Part shown: piece by piece, positions 6,756 to 12,650 of the stretch
Layout: each line of letters starts with the position of its first letter
Position numbering within the stretch: position 1 is the stretch's first letter
Source: AM-2324 sp042091035
GTDB taxonomy: Bacteria > Bacteroidota > Bacteroidia > Chitinophagales > Saprospiraceae
Assembly: GCA_042091035.1 (NCBI GenBank)
Contig: JBELIG010000079.1
Coordinates: 1-12,650, forward strand
Direction: 5' to 3'
Length of the DNA: 12,650 nt
The notes under the pieces: generated by a model
What the model was told of the DNA's origin: nothing
What the model saw: the letters and a program-made list of their open reading frames with translations, nothing else
Databases searched by the model: none
Program-made: the position numbers and the translations under genes

Positions 6756-7238
6756 ATGGAAAATGAATTAAGTCATATAGATGGTAAGGGGCAGCCTGGT
6801 ATGGTTGATGTAAGTAAAAAGAAGGAAACCTTTAGACTTGCTAGAGCGCGAGCAGTTGTTTTTTTAGGAGAAGAAATTCTATCAACACTCGAAAGTGAGG
6901 AACTCAAAACACCGAAAGGTCCGGTATTTCAAACTGCCTTAATTGCTGGAGTTATGGGAGCAAAGCAAACAGGACATCTCATTCCTCTTTGTCACCCTAT
7001 TGGACTTGATAATTGTCAATTTGATATTCATATAATAGATAAAGATCATGTACAGATAGATTGTACAGCTACGGTTAATGCCAAGACTGGCGTTGAGATG
7101 GAAGCCTTGACAGGTGCTTCTGTAGCCGCACTCACTATTTATGATATGTGCAAGGCAATGTCTCAAGACATTGTAATCAAGGAGGTGAAGCTGATTGAAA
7201 AGCGAGGTGGAAAAAAAGATTATTTGCGTGAAGACTAG
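6756..7238 (+). CDS. moaC: Cyclic pyranopterin monophosphate synthase
   Basis: MoaC converts the MoaA product 3',8-cH2GTP into cyclic pyranopterin monophosphate. The 160-residue length is normal. Signature segments are MVDVSKK (16-22), GVMGAKQTGHLIPLCHPIGL (65-84), KTGVEMEALTGASVAALTIYD (110-130) and the C-terminal IKEVKLIEKRGGK. Active-site candidates by family position are Lys54, His80, Asp130 and Lys133. It is cytosolic and hexameric in known members. The gene starts two bases after moeA and its end overlaps the start of mobA, so the two are surely co-transcribed and probably translationally coupled. Confidence 0.97.
   Translation: MENELSHIDGKGQPGMVDVSKKKETFRLARARAVVFLGEEILSTLESEELKTPKGPVFQTALIAGVMGAKQTGHLIPLCHPIGLDNCQFDIHIIDKDHVQIDCTATVNAKTGVEMEALTGASVAALTIYDMCKAMSQDIVIKEVKLIEKRGGKKDYLRED
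7179..7188 (+). promoter_or_regulatory. Unusually strong Shine-Dalgarno match inside moaC
   Basis: AAGGAGGTGA matches the 16S anti-Shine-Dalgarno sequence over ten bases and lies 6 bases before a TTG codon at 7195, in frame with mobA. Shine-Dalgarno sequences are rare in this phylum. The same bases encode conserved Lys-Glu-Val of MoaC (residues 142-144), so the match may be a coding by-product. Confidence 0.35.
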
Positions 7239-7770
7239 TTCAAATACAATTTATGGACTTGTTCTCTGCGGTGGCCTGAGTAGCCGTATGGGCAGAGATA
7301 AAGCTTTGATAGATTATCACGGTATACCTCAATATGAATGGGCCTCAAATTTACTTAAACCATTTTGTACGAAAGTTTTTTGTTCAGTCTCTGAAACTCT
7401 TCAAGAAAAAATTACAGCTTTAAACATTGTTGATAAATACAAGGAAGAAGGTCCGCTAGGTGGTATAGTAAGTGCATTTGAGGTGGAGAATGATGTAGAT
7501 TGGCTGATTATAAGTTGTGATATGCCTTATCTTATTGATAAAGATGTGGAGCAATTGGTCGCGCAAAGGGATTCCTTAATCTGCTATCAGCTTGGAGCAT
7601 TTATTAATCCATTGTTTTCTTATTGGCCAAGAGGGACTCAAGAGGCTGTAATTCGAATGTTTAAATCGGGTGAGAGAAGTCCAAAAGCGATCTTTAGTCA
7701 ACTCGAAGGAAGGCTTATCCAAACGCAGGTACCTGAAAGACATCACAATATCAATGATAGGCGACCTTAA
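7195..7770 (+). CDS. mobA: Molybdenum cofactor guanylyltransferase
   Basis: MobA transfers GMP from GTP to Mo-molybdopterin, giving the guanine dinucleotide cofactor of DMSO-reductase-family enzymes. The nucleotide-binding signature LCGGLSSRMGRDKA is at 24-37, followed by EGPLGG (85-90), the metal-binding SCDMPYL (107-113) and the C-terminal NIND (185-188), a variant of the usual NxNTPED. The start is uncertain. TTG at 7195 gives 191 residues and a 44-base overlap with moaC, backed by a strong Shine-Dalgarno match. GTG at 7228 gives 180 residues, an 11-base overlap and an A-rich upstream, more typical of this phylum. The conserved core begins at residue 20, so both are possible. It is the last gene of the operon, closed by the hairpin at 7776-7803. 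Its presence implies that the cell has bis-MGD enzymes such as nitrate reductase or formate dehydrogenase. Confidence 0.92.
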   Translation: MKSEVEKKIICVKTSSNTIYGLVLCGGLSSRMGRDKALIDYHGIPQYEWASNLLKPFCTKVFCSVSETLQEKITALNIVDKYKEEGPLGGIVSAFEVENDVDWLIISCDMPYLIDKDVEQLVAQRDSLICYQLGAFINPLFSYWPRGTQEAVIRMFKSGERSPKAIFSQLEGRLIQTQVPERHHNINDRRP

Positions 7771-7775
7771 ATTAT

Positions 7776-7803
7776 AAAAGGCCGACCCTTAGGACGACCT
7801 TTT
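7776..7803. terminator. Bidirectional hairpin terminator after mobA
   Basis: AAAAGG pairs with CCTTTT, then CG with CG and CC with GG, with two single-base mismatches between the blocks and a CTTA loop. A-rich and T-rich ends make it usable by both convergent genes, mobA and the minus-strand gene ending at 7810. Confidence 0.7.
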
Positions 7804-7809
7804 GTTATG

Positions 7810-8262
7810 TTAGTTTAATTTTTCTTGAAAAAATGTTACTTCTACTGTAGAGCTTCCATCTGAGTCAATACCCAGAATTTTAGCAATTCCACTTTTTAAG
7901 ACTAGCAGAAATTGACAGTTATGGAATTTAAATTCGGGATTTGTTTTAGAAAAGCATTTTTCAATCTGCTTAATTCTACCGTTTGGATCTATTCCTATAA
8001 GATCAATTTCATAAGCTGGCGATTCGACATGGAAAGTAAACTCTCCTTTTGAATTGCCGTGGAACAAGAGACCTTTGTCAAGAGGTAACTCCTTACAAAT
8101 TTGCAAACATTCATTTGCTTCATTGTAATTTTGAGTGAACTTAAAGCCGAGAGGAACGCATTCCTCCAGACTAGGTCCGTCTATTTCAAGCAAGCCGTGT
8201 TGGCGTGTTTGAAGTAGATCGAAGTGCACCCGCTGAGGTTGAATTGTCAACATGGATTTCAA
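7810..8262 (-). CDS. Divergent DUF192-like protein
   Basis: A 150-residue protein whose second half follows the DUF192 layout. KGLLF (63-67) stands where the family has GMLF, FTFHVES (75-81) where it has FWMKNT, EIDLIGIDPNGRI (85-97) where it has LDIIFID..G.V, and FLLVLKSGIAKILGID (118-133) where it has VLEL.aG....GI. DUF192 has no settled function. The usual Trp and Met of the core motif are replaced here, so this is a distant member or a lookalike. The first 55 residues are not recognisable. No signal peptide is present, although many DUF192 proteins are exported. Cys35, Cys52, Cys56, Cys103 and Cys116 make it cysteine-rich for its size. A second ATG at 8253 (residue 4) is equally possible as start. 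It stands alone on the minus strand between the two molybdenum-cofactor blocks. Confidence 0.6.
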   Translation of the reverse strand: MKSMLTIQPQRVHFDLLQTRQHGLLEIDGPSLEECVPLGFKFTQNYNEANECLQICKELPLDKGLLFHGNSKGEFTFHVESPAYEIDLIGIDPNGRIKQIEKCFSKTNPEFKFHNCQFLLVLKSGIAKILGIDSDGSSTVEVTFFQEKLN

Positions 8263-8374
8263 TTTAAAGGCTCAAAAAATAATTATAGTAGGATTCTATA
8301 ACCAACCTTTAGAAAGGATGATGTTAGAACTTGGCTATCACTATTGAACTGCTTTTTCATTAAAAAGACTTAAA

Positions 8375-8394
8375 GTGTTGTTTATCAATAACAC
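8375..8394. repeat. Inverted repeat in the intergenic region
   Basis: GTGTTGTT and AATAACAC form an 8-bp stem including one G-T wobble, with loop TATC. It could be a regulator binding site or an RNA hairpin. Nothing nearby decides between these. Confidence 0.4.
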
Positions 8395-8473
8395 AAGATA
8401 TACGCCATTCATTTTATCATGGATGAATTTAACATTCGAGTGTTTGAATTGTCAATTACAATGTTCTTTTAAA

Positions 8474-8489
8474 GCCTCAGAAATGAGGC
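8474..8489. repeat. Perfect hairpin with GAAA tetraloop
   Basis: GCCTCA (8474-8479), loop GAAA, TGAGGC (8484-8489). A GNRA tetraloop on a perfect stem is a common element of structured RNA, but one such hairpin alone is weak evidence. On the minus strand it is followed by TTTAAAAG, a poor terminator tail. Confidence 0.45.
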
Positions 8490-8667
8490 AGTAGGGGGAA
8501 AGATTAATTTGTTATTACCCGCATAAAATAAGCAAAAAAAATGGGAAAATATAACACTGTGGAAAATTATTGTATGATTATTGGAAGCTAGATTGCCAAT
8601 ATAAGGTTTCAGCCATTCATCAGTTTTAATTGTCTTTTTATATACCTAATAAGTGGTAGTTACCATG

Positions 8668-8675
8668 TAGTTTTG
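8668..8675 (+). promoter_or_regulatory. Possible -7 element upstream of the gene at 8729
   Basis: TAGTTTTG fits the Bacteroidota -7 consensus TAnnTTTG and would give a leader of about 45 bases. No clear TTG -33 element sits at the usual distance. Confidence 0.35.
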
Positions 8676-8728
8676 TGCCAACACCGAACCACCACAAGCT
8701 ATTTCATATTTATTAACCTTATATCCAT

Positions 8729-9964
8729 ATGAGATTTATGAAATCGCTTGTTTTGTTGTTCAGCTTAATTTGTACTCTAACGGCATTTAGCCAACAAGAT
8801 TTATACTATGCCATGCCTGTCGATCAGGAAGTTGGATTAAGTAATGACCTTAATTATGGTCAGAAAGTTCATGTCAATCTTCAGGATTGGGCAAATTCAA
8901 AATTGGACTGGATTATAGTTGAAAACGGTCAGAAGGATCTTGAGATGAGAAAGAACTTCCTTTTACCATTCTCTCCACCCGCAAGGAATATATCTATGGC
9001 AGAATATGCTATGTATGAAGGTGTACTTGATTTTAGCTTTGAAGCTGAAGTTTCTGGTGATTGGAGAGAGAATAAAACACTTGTAATGCCAAGTGATCTA
9101 AGTTCTGGACAAATGTTTACAATCATGAAATCCCTGTTCGAAAAACCACTTCGTTCTGTTGATGTGCTTCCTACAGGTAGCTATAACTACTCAAATTATA
9201 ATCTCGGAGAGGTTTATATGGTGGATGTTATCAAAATGGACGATTACGAGCATTATGTTTTTTATCTGAATGGTTCGGGTGAATGGTTGCATAATATTCA
9301 ACTAATCAAGGATGGACAAAAAGATAATAAAATCATTAGAACCCGATATAAAGTTTCATCAAGCCCCCAGGAGATGGATCCCATGTTGTTTTATGTGATT
9401 ACAGATAAAACACCTTTTTACTCTACCTCTCCTATCAATAAATCTAAGGCGGGCACACTAAAAACAAACGATGAACTCTATTTAACCCCTACTCAATTAG
9501 TTTCTGCATCCTATGGATCTAATAGTACTAGTGAGTATCACATGAAAAGTGGAAAGAAGATTCGAATTGCAGCACATCAAGTGTTAGCCGTGCCTGCACC
9601 AGTGAATAGCAGATCGTTAAAAGAATATACGAGTATGTTGCACCAGCTAGGACTAAAAACTAATTATCATTCTAAGCAATGGATTCAGGACCAAAAGGTA
9701 TACACTAGCGAATCCTTTATAATGCCAACTGATAATTTTGCAAGTGCGCTTCTTGTATTAGAGAAAATTTATCCAACGCTCAAAGAACATCTTTCGGTTA
9801 TGCCAAATGGTATGATCATTAAAAAATCCGACGCAGTTAATTTATTAATGATGGAGAGTGGAGAAATTCTTCAAATTTCTGTTCGGAATATTGGCAATAA
9901 CACTAGTCTAGGTTTGCTTCTGGACGATAGTGGAGCTATAAAAGTAGTAAGCCAAAAAATCTAA
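8729..9964 (+). CDS. Exported protein of unknown function with internal repeat
   Basis: A 411-residue protein with a signal peptide (hydrophobic 6-19, likely cleavage near AFSQ, 19-22). I do not recognise the family. Two related blocks are visible by eye: 89-150 and 297-361. Each starts with a short helix around EY (AEY at 91-93, KEY at 298-300), reaches a V/I-MP-S/T-D motif (119-123 and 331-335), then a helix, and ends in V-L/M-P-T/N-G (146-150 and 357-361). Between them lies a beta-rich stretch with a possible SH3-like segment around 240-286 (TLKTNDELYL, SGKKIRIAAHQVL). There is no C-terminal sorting domain or lipobox, so a periplasmic or secreted soluble protein is likely. An alternative start at residue 4 (Met) would still give a signal peptide. 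It is a single gene, ending just before the hairpin at 10002-10021. Confidence 0.8.
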   Translation: MRFMKSLVLLFSLICTLTAFSQQDLYYAMPVDQEVGLSNDLNYGQKVHVNLQDWANSKLDWIIVENGQKDLEMRKNFLLPFSPPARNISMAEYAMYEGVLDFSFEAEVSGDWRENKTLVMPSDLSSGQMFTIMKSLFEKPLRSVDVLPTGSYNYSNYNLGEVYMVDVIKMDDYEHYVFYLNGSGEWLHNIQLIKDGQKDNKIIRTRYKVSSSPQEMDPMLFYVITDKTPFYSTSPINKSKAGTLKTNDELYLTPTQLVSASYGSNSTSEYHMKSGKKIRIAAHQVLAVPAPVNSRSLKEYTSMLHQLGLKTNYHSKQWIQDQKVYTSESFIMPTDNFASALLVLEKIYPTLKEHLSVMPNGMIIKKSDAVNLLMMESGEILQISVRNIGNNTSLGLLLDDSGAIKVVSQKI

Positions 9965-10001
9965 AGAATCAATTATTTTTTGCTGCACACAAAACTCGTT
10001 G

Positions 10002-10030
10002 AAGCCCTCCCTGGAGGGCTTTGACTTTTT
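10002..10030. terminator. Hairpin terminator between convergent genes
   Basis: AAGCCCTC (10002-10009) pairs with GAGGGCTT (10014-10021) around a CCTG loop, followed by TGAC and five T. It lies between the gene ending at 9964 and the moaE stop codon at 10029-10031. The upstream flank is less A-rich, so it should work best on the plus strand. Confidence 0.75.
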
Positions 10031-10451
10031 AAGGATGTGCGGATACCCATACGGCACCATTCTCCAAGAATTCTTTTTTCCAGATTGGTACAGTTTCTTT
10101 AAGTCTGTCAATACAAAATCTACTCGCTCTGAAGGCAGCATCTCTATGGTCGGATGATACAGCTATCACAACTGCTGTTTCTTTAGGCAGCAGAGTACCC
10201 GTCCTGTGTTGGATAGAGATCTTATTAAGGTCATATCGCTTTATGGCTTCTTCAGCGATCTTTTTCATTTCTTTTATTGCCATGGGTTCATAGGCTTCAA
10301 ATTCTAGCTTGAGCACAGCAGCACCTTGGGTATGGTTACGAACATTGCCAATAAATACATTAAGCCCACCCGATCGTTCGTCGGAAACGAAGTTTATCGA
10401 ACTCAGTGGGTCGATATCTGTTTGAAGAAGTTTGATTTCTATTCGATTCAT
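10029..10451 (-). CDS. moaE: Molybdopterin synthase catalytic subunit
   Basis: MoaE is the large subunit of molybdopterin synthase. It binds cPMP and installs two sulfurs taken from the thiocarboxylated tail of MoaD. The 140 residues include GGLNVFIGNVRNHTQG (28-43), YEPMA (54-58), HRTGTL (82-87), SSDHRDAAFRA (99-109) and the catalytic LKETVPIWKKE (117-127), with Lys118 and Lys125 as candidates for the conserved active-site lysines. The C-terminal WVSAHP is also typical. It is transcribed with moaD, from which it is separated by 7 bases. The pair lies 2.3 kb from, and opposite to, the other moa genes, with two unrelated genes between. Confidence 0.96.
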   Translation of the reverse strand: MNRIEIKLLQTDIDPLSSINFVSDERSGGLNVFIGNVRNHTQGAAVLKLEFEAYEPMAIKEMKKIAEEAIKRYDLNKISIQHRTGTLLPKETAVVIAVSSDHRDAAFRASRFCIDRLKETVPIWKKEFLENGAVWVSAHP

Positions 10452-10458
10452 AGGCTAA

Positions 10459-10701
10459 CTAACCACCGCTTACAGGAGGTATAATAACAATTTTATCTGT
10501 TTCTGTTAATTGATCTGTATCTAAAGCATAGGATTCGTTGACGGCAATAGCGAATGATCTGAGCGCTTTAAACTTTGGAAATTTTTCCATGAGAGTCTCC
10601 TTTAGGTCTAATACAGAACATCCAGTTTGAAGCCTTATTTCTATATGCTTTTTACCGAAGATGTCCTTTGCAATTCCAAAAGCCTCAATTTGTATTTTCA
10701 T
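10459..10701 (-). CDS. moaD: Molybdopterin synthase sulfur carrier subunit
   Basis: An 80-residue ubiquitin-fold protein ending in the Gly-Gly tail (PPVSGG) that is adenylated and then thiocarboxylated to carry sulfur to MoaE. The length and the C-terminal IVIIPPVSGG are standard for MoaD. The N-terminal strand (KIQIEAFGIAKDIFG) and the region around AIAVNESYALD also fit. Its activator, a MoeB/ThiF-type E1-like enzyme, is not encoded in this window. It is the first gene of the moaD-moaE pair on the minus strand, divergent from sua5 with an 87-base gap. Confidence 0.95.
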   Translation of the reverse strand: MKIQIEAFGIAKDIFGKKHIEIRLQTGCSVLDLKETLMEKFPKFKALRSFAIAVNESYALDTDQLTETDKIVIIPPVSGG

Positions 10702-10734
10702 TGCTTTAGGTAATTTTATTTAGTTGATAGTAAT

Positions 10735-10742
10735 CAAAGGTA
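10735..10742 (-). promoter_or_regulatory. Possible -7 element of moaD
   Basis: Read on the minus strand this is TACCTTTG, an exact TAnnTTTG fit, 34 bases from the moaD start. No TTG -33 element is at the usual distance. Confidence 0.35.
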
Positions 10743-10763
10743 AATTTATACAGAAAATAAGTA

Positions 10764-10771
10764 TATTTTTG
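10764..10771 (+). promoter_or_regulatory. Possible -7 element of sua5
   Basis: TATTTTTG is an exact TAnnTTTG fit, with a leader of only about 10-15 bases before the ATG at 10789. A TTT at 10745-10747 is the only candidate -33. The element is 22 bases from the opposing moaD element, so the two promoters would face away from each other within 37 bases. Confidence 0.4.
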
Positions 10772-10788
10772 CAGCAAAATTATTTGGA

Positions 10789-11748
10789 ATGATTGGGCAG
10801 GATATTCAGAAGGCAGCGGATTTGTTGAAAAAGGGAGATTTAGTGGCTATTCCCACCGAGACAGTGTATGGTTTAGCGGCAAATGCGCTTGATACAGCTG
10901 CGGTAGCTAGAATATTTGAGGCAAAGGATCGACCAAGCTTTGATCCGCTCATTATTCATACGGATCGTATTGAGAAAATAAAACCTTTTGTGAAAAGTAT
11001 TCCTGAAAAGCTTCAAGTTTTGATAGATGCTTTTAGTCCAGGCCCACTGACGATATTATTAGAGAAAGAGGCTACAATTCCTGATCTGGTAACTGCTGGA
11101 TTGCCAACAGTAGCAGTTCGAATTCCTGCTCATCCAATGAGTAAGAAATTATTAGAAAGTCTAGATTTTCCTCTTGCGGCACCATCTGCTAATCCATTTG
11201 GATATATTAGTCCTACACGTGCAAAACATGTAGAAGATCAACTTGGGGATAAGGTTTCTTATATTCTTGACGGTGGAAATTGTGATTTTGGAGTAGAATC
11301 AACAATAGTCAAACTCACGGAGAATGGATCTGTCCAGGTACTTCGGAAAGGTGGCTTGTCTGTGGAAGCTTTGGAAGAAGTAGCTGGTGCAGTAGAGGTC
11401 AATGATGTCTCTTCAAGCAATCCAAACGCTCCAGGTATGCTTAAGTCTCACTATGCTCCAAAGACTCCTATATATGTGGGAGATATGAATAGTGCAGTCA
11501 AAAAATTAAAAGGTAAGCGAATCGCATTTATTGGTTTTAATATGCTCAATTTTAGTTTGCCTGTGGAGGATCAGTTCTTATTATCCATGAAATTTGATCT
11601 AAAGGAAGCTGCGTCTAATCTTTTTGCAGTTATGCGTCAACTGGATAAATCTAAAAAATACGAGGTTATTGTTACTGATTGGTTTCCTGAGGAAGGTTTA
11701 GGTAGGGCCATAAATGATCGTTTACGAAGGGCCTCATCTGTATTGTAA
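10789..11748 (+). CDS. sua5: L-threonylcarbamoyladenylate synthase (Sua5 type)
   Basis: This enzyme uses threonine, bicarbonate and ATP to make threonylcarbamoyl-AMP, the donor for the t6A37 modification of ANN-decoding tRNAs. The YrdC domain covers about 1-205 and includes IPTETVYGLAANA (21-33), EAKDRPSFDPLIIH (44-57), SPGPLTILLEK (83-93), VAVRIPAHP (108-116), APSANPFGYISPT (131-143) and FGVESTIV (167-174). The HYAPKTP linker (221-227) leads to a C-terminal Sua5 domain (about 228-319), which makes this the two-domain form rather than short TsaC. It is cytosolic. The ATG is right for the family. It is the first gene of a likely pair with the transporter that begins 7 bases after its stop. No functional link to the molybdenum genes is apparent. 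Confidence 0.96.
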   Translation: MIGQDIQKAADLLKKGDLVAIPTETVYGLAANALDTAAVARIFEAKDRPSFDPLIIHTDRIEKIKPFVKSIPEKLQVLIDAFSPGPLTILLEKEATIPDLVTAGLPTVAVRIPAHPMSKKLLESLDFPLAAPSANPFGYISPTRAKHVEDQLGDKVSYILDGGNCDFGVESTIVKLTENGSVQVLRKGGLSVEALEEVAGAVEVNDVSSSNPNAPGMLKSHYAPKTPIYVGDMNSAVKKLKGKRIAFIGFNMLNFSLPVEDQFLLSMKFDLKEAASNLFAVMRQLDKSKKYEVIVTDWFPEEGLGRAINDRLRRASSVL

Positions 11749-11755
11749 GTTCATT

Positions 11756-12650
11756 ATGAAAAAAATATTTCAACTAATAGCATCCGCTCTAAATGGTAAG
11801 TCTAAGGATTTTACCAAAGGGAACTTGAATAAGGCTATTTTTTTGCTTGCAGTGCCTCTTGTGATTGAGATGCTTATGGAAGCAAGTTTTGCACTTGTGG
11901 ATGTCTATTTCGTTGGAAAGGTTTCTAAAGAAGCAGTAGCTACTGTTGGTCTAACTGAGTCAGTAGTTACCCTAGTATATGCGCTCGGAGTTGGAGTAAG
12001 TGCTGCAGTAGCTGCTATGGTAGCGCAACGTGTAGGAGCAAAAAAAATGCTCGAGGCAAGCCAAGTGGGTGTTCAGAGTATTCTCCTGACCTTACTTATG
12101 GCCTTAATGATTGGGATACCTGGTTTTTTGTTTGCAGAGGATATTTTACGTTTGATGGGAGCCTCAGATGCAATTGTAGAGCAGGGGCTAGGATATACGA
12201 GGATCATTTTCGCTAGTAATGGGGTGATTCTTTTTTTATTTATAATAAATGGAATGCTCCGTGGTGCTGGAGATGCTGCATGGTCTATGCGCGTCTTGAT
12301 GATCTCTAATGGACTAAATATTATTTTGGATCCTCTTTTTATTCTTGGTTATGGGCCAATCCCAGCAATGGGAGTAGAGGGTGCTGCAATTGCAACTACG
12401 ATAGGTCGAGGAGTTGGAGTGGTATTCCAGTTTTATATTCTATTCAGTGGACGTACTTCGATTAAGTTCTCTTTAAGTCAGTTTAAACCTGTCCAATCCA
12501 TTATGCTGCGTTTGTTGAAGATTAGCTCTGGTGGAGTCGCTCAATATATTATCGGATCGGCTAGTTGGATCATCCTTATGCGAATTGTCTCTGAGTTTGG
12601 TGATGCGGTCATTGCAGGATATACCATTGCTGTTCGGATTATTATATTCT
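11756..12650 (+). CDS. MATE family efflux transporter, 3' end cut by window
   Basis: An open frame starts at ATG 11756 and runs through the window end without a stop, giving 298 complete codons, about two thirds of the usual 440-460. The translation has a soluble N-terminus of about 25 residues, then the MATE pattern: LAVPLVIEMLMEASFALVDVYFVGKVS (about 31-57) for helix 1, GLTESVV, ALGVGVSAAVAAMVAQRVGA (about 77-96), and NGMLRGAGDA followed by NIILDPLFILGYGP. The pseudo-symmetric second half starts around 250. These integral inner-membrane pumps export drugs or metabolites using a Na+ or H+ gradient; the substrate cannot be told from the sequence. It starts 7 bases after sua5 and is probably co-transcribed with it. 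Confidence 0.93.
   Translation, partial: MKKIFQLIASALNGKSKDFTKGNLNKAIFLLAVPLVIEMLMEASFALVDVYFVGKVSKEAVATVGLTESVVTLVYALGVGVSAAVAAMVAQRVGAKKMLEASQVGVQSILLTLLMALMIGIPGFLFAEDILRLMGASDAIVEQGLGYTRIIFASNGVILFLFIINGMLRGAGDAAWSMRVLMISNGLNIILDPLFILGYGPIPAMGVEGAAIATTIGRGVGVVFQFYILFSGRTSIKFSLSQFKPVQSIMLRLLKISSGGVAQYIIGSASWIILMRIVSEFGDAVIAGYTIAVRIIIF

Larger units (their letters stand above)
8263..8728. other. 466-bp intergenic region with two hairpins
   Basis: No convincing gene is visible. The region separates two divergent genes. It contains an 8-bp stem with a TATC loop at 8375-8394 and a perfect 6-bp GC-containing stem closed by a GAAA tetraloop at 8474-8489, followed by AGTAGGGGGAAAG. Neither is followed by a T-run on the plus strand, so they do not look like terminators for that strand. 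The only short frames beginning with ATG are 16-17 codons long and are not supported. A -7-like element near 8668 probably serves the gene at 8729. Confidence 0.5.

Noticed and set aside
8474..8489. Reading the GAAA hairpin as a terminator
   Set aside because: No T-run follows on the plus strand, and on the minus strand there is only a poor T/A tail and no gene ending there.
8541..8591. A 16-codon frame with an A-rich upstream
   Set aside because: It is too short to support from sequence alone. Its composition is ordinary and it has no partner or conservation evidence.
1..12650. CRISPR array, prophage, toxin-antitoxin or defence genes
   Set aside because: No regularly spaced short repeats and no recognisable nuclease, toxin, antitoxin, capsid or recombinase motifs were seen in any of the real genes.

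Overview
The window looks like chromosomal DNA of a member of the Bacteroidota, possibly a marine Cytophagales-like lineage; the order is a guess. The reasons are AT-rich sequence, exported proteins whose signal peptides end in FSQ or FAQ, almost no Shine-Dalgarno sequences, and TAnnTTTG-type -7 promoter elements ahead of several genes. It reads as a housekeeping region. No CRISPR array, transposase, phage gene, rRNA or tRNA was recognised.

Layout. Positions 1-900 hold an AT-rich leader and a small exported protein with a CsgG/TolB-like look (196-837). Positions 901-2242 hold a 278-bp direct repeat, present at 901-1178 and 1965-2242. It carries a terminator plus the last 80 codons of an aminopeptidase P gene. 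Between the copies lies a lysine-rich exported protein (1261-1965). The intact aminopeptidase (pepP, 1999-3378, minus strand) runs into the second copy, so the first copy is a 3'-end remnant. Positions 3501-4439 encode a cysteine-free, Ala/Lys-rich LEA-like helical protein.

Positions 4570-7770 are a tight molybdenum-cofactor operon: moaA, moeA, moaC, mobA. It is preceded by a promoter with two abutting TAATTTTG elements and closed by a hairpin terminator. A divergent DUF192-like protein (7810-8262, minus), a 466-bp non-coding stretch with two hairpins, and an exported protein with an internal repeat (8729-9964) come next. After them, on the minus strand, is moaD-moaE (10701 down to 10029). 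A divergent pair of promoters then separates moaD from sua5 (10789-11748), which is followed after 7 bases by a MATE-family transporter that runs off the window end (11756-12650).

How the genes fit together. MoaA and MoaC convert GTP to cyclic pyranopterin monophosphate. MoaD/MoaE add the dithiolene sulfurs, MoeA inserts molybdenum, and MobA adds GMP to give the guanine dinucleotide form used by DMSO-reductase-family enzymes. Two expected partners, a MoeB-type MoaD activator and a MogA/MoaB-type adenylyltransferase, are not in the window and must lie elsewhere. No obviously new multi-gene system is visible. The strongest unexplained structure is the pepP 3'-end duplication around the 1261-1965 gene.
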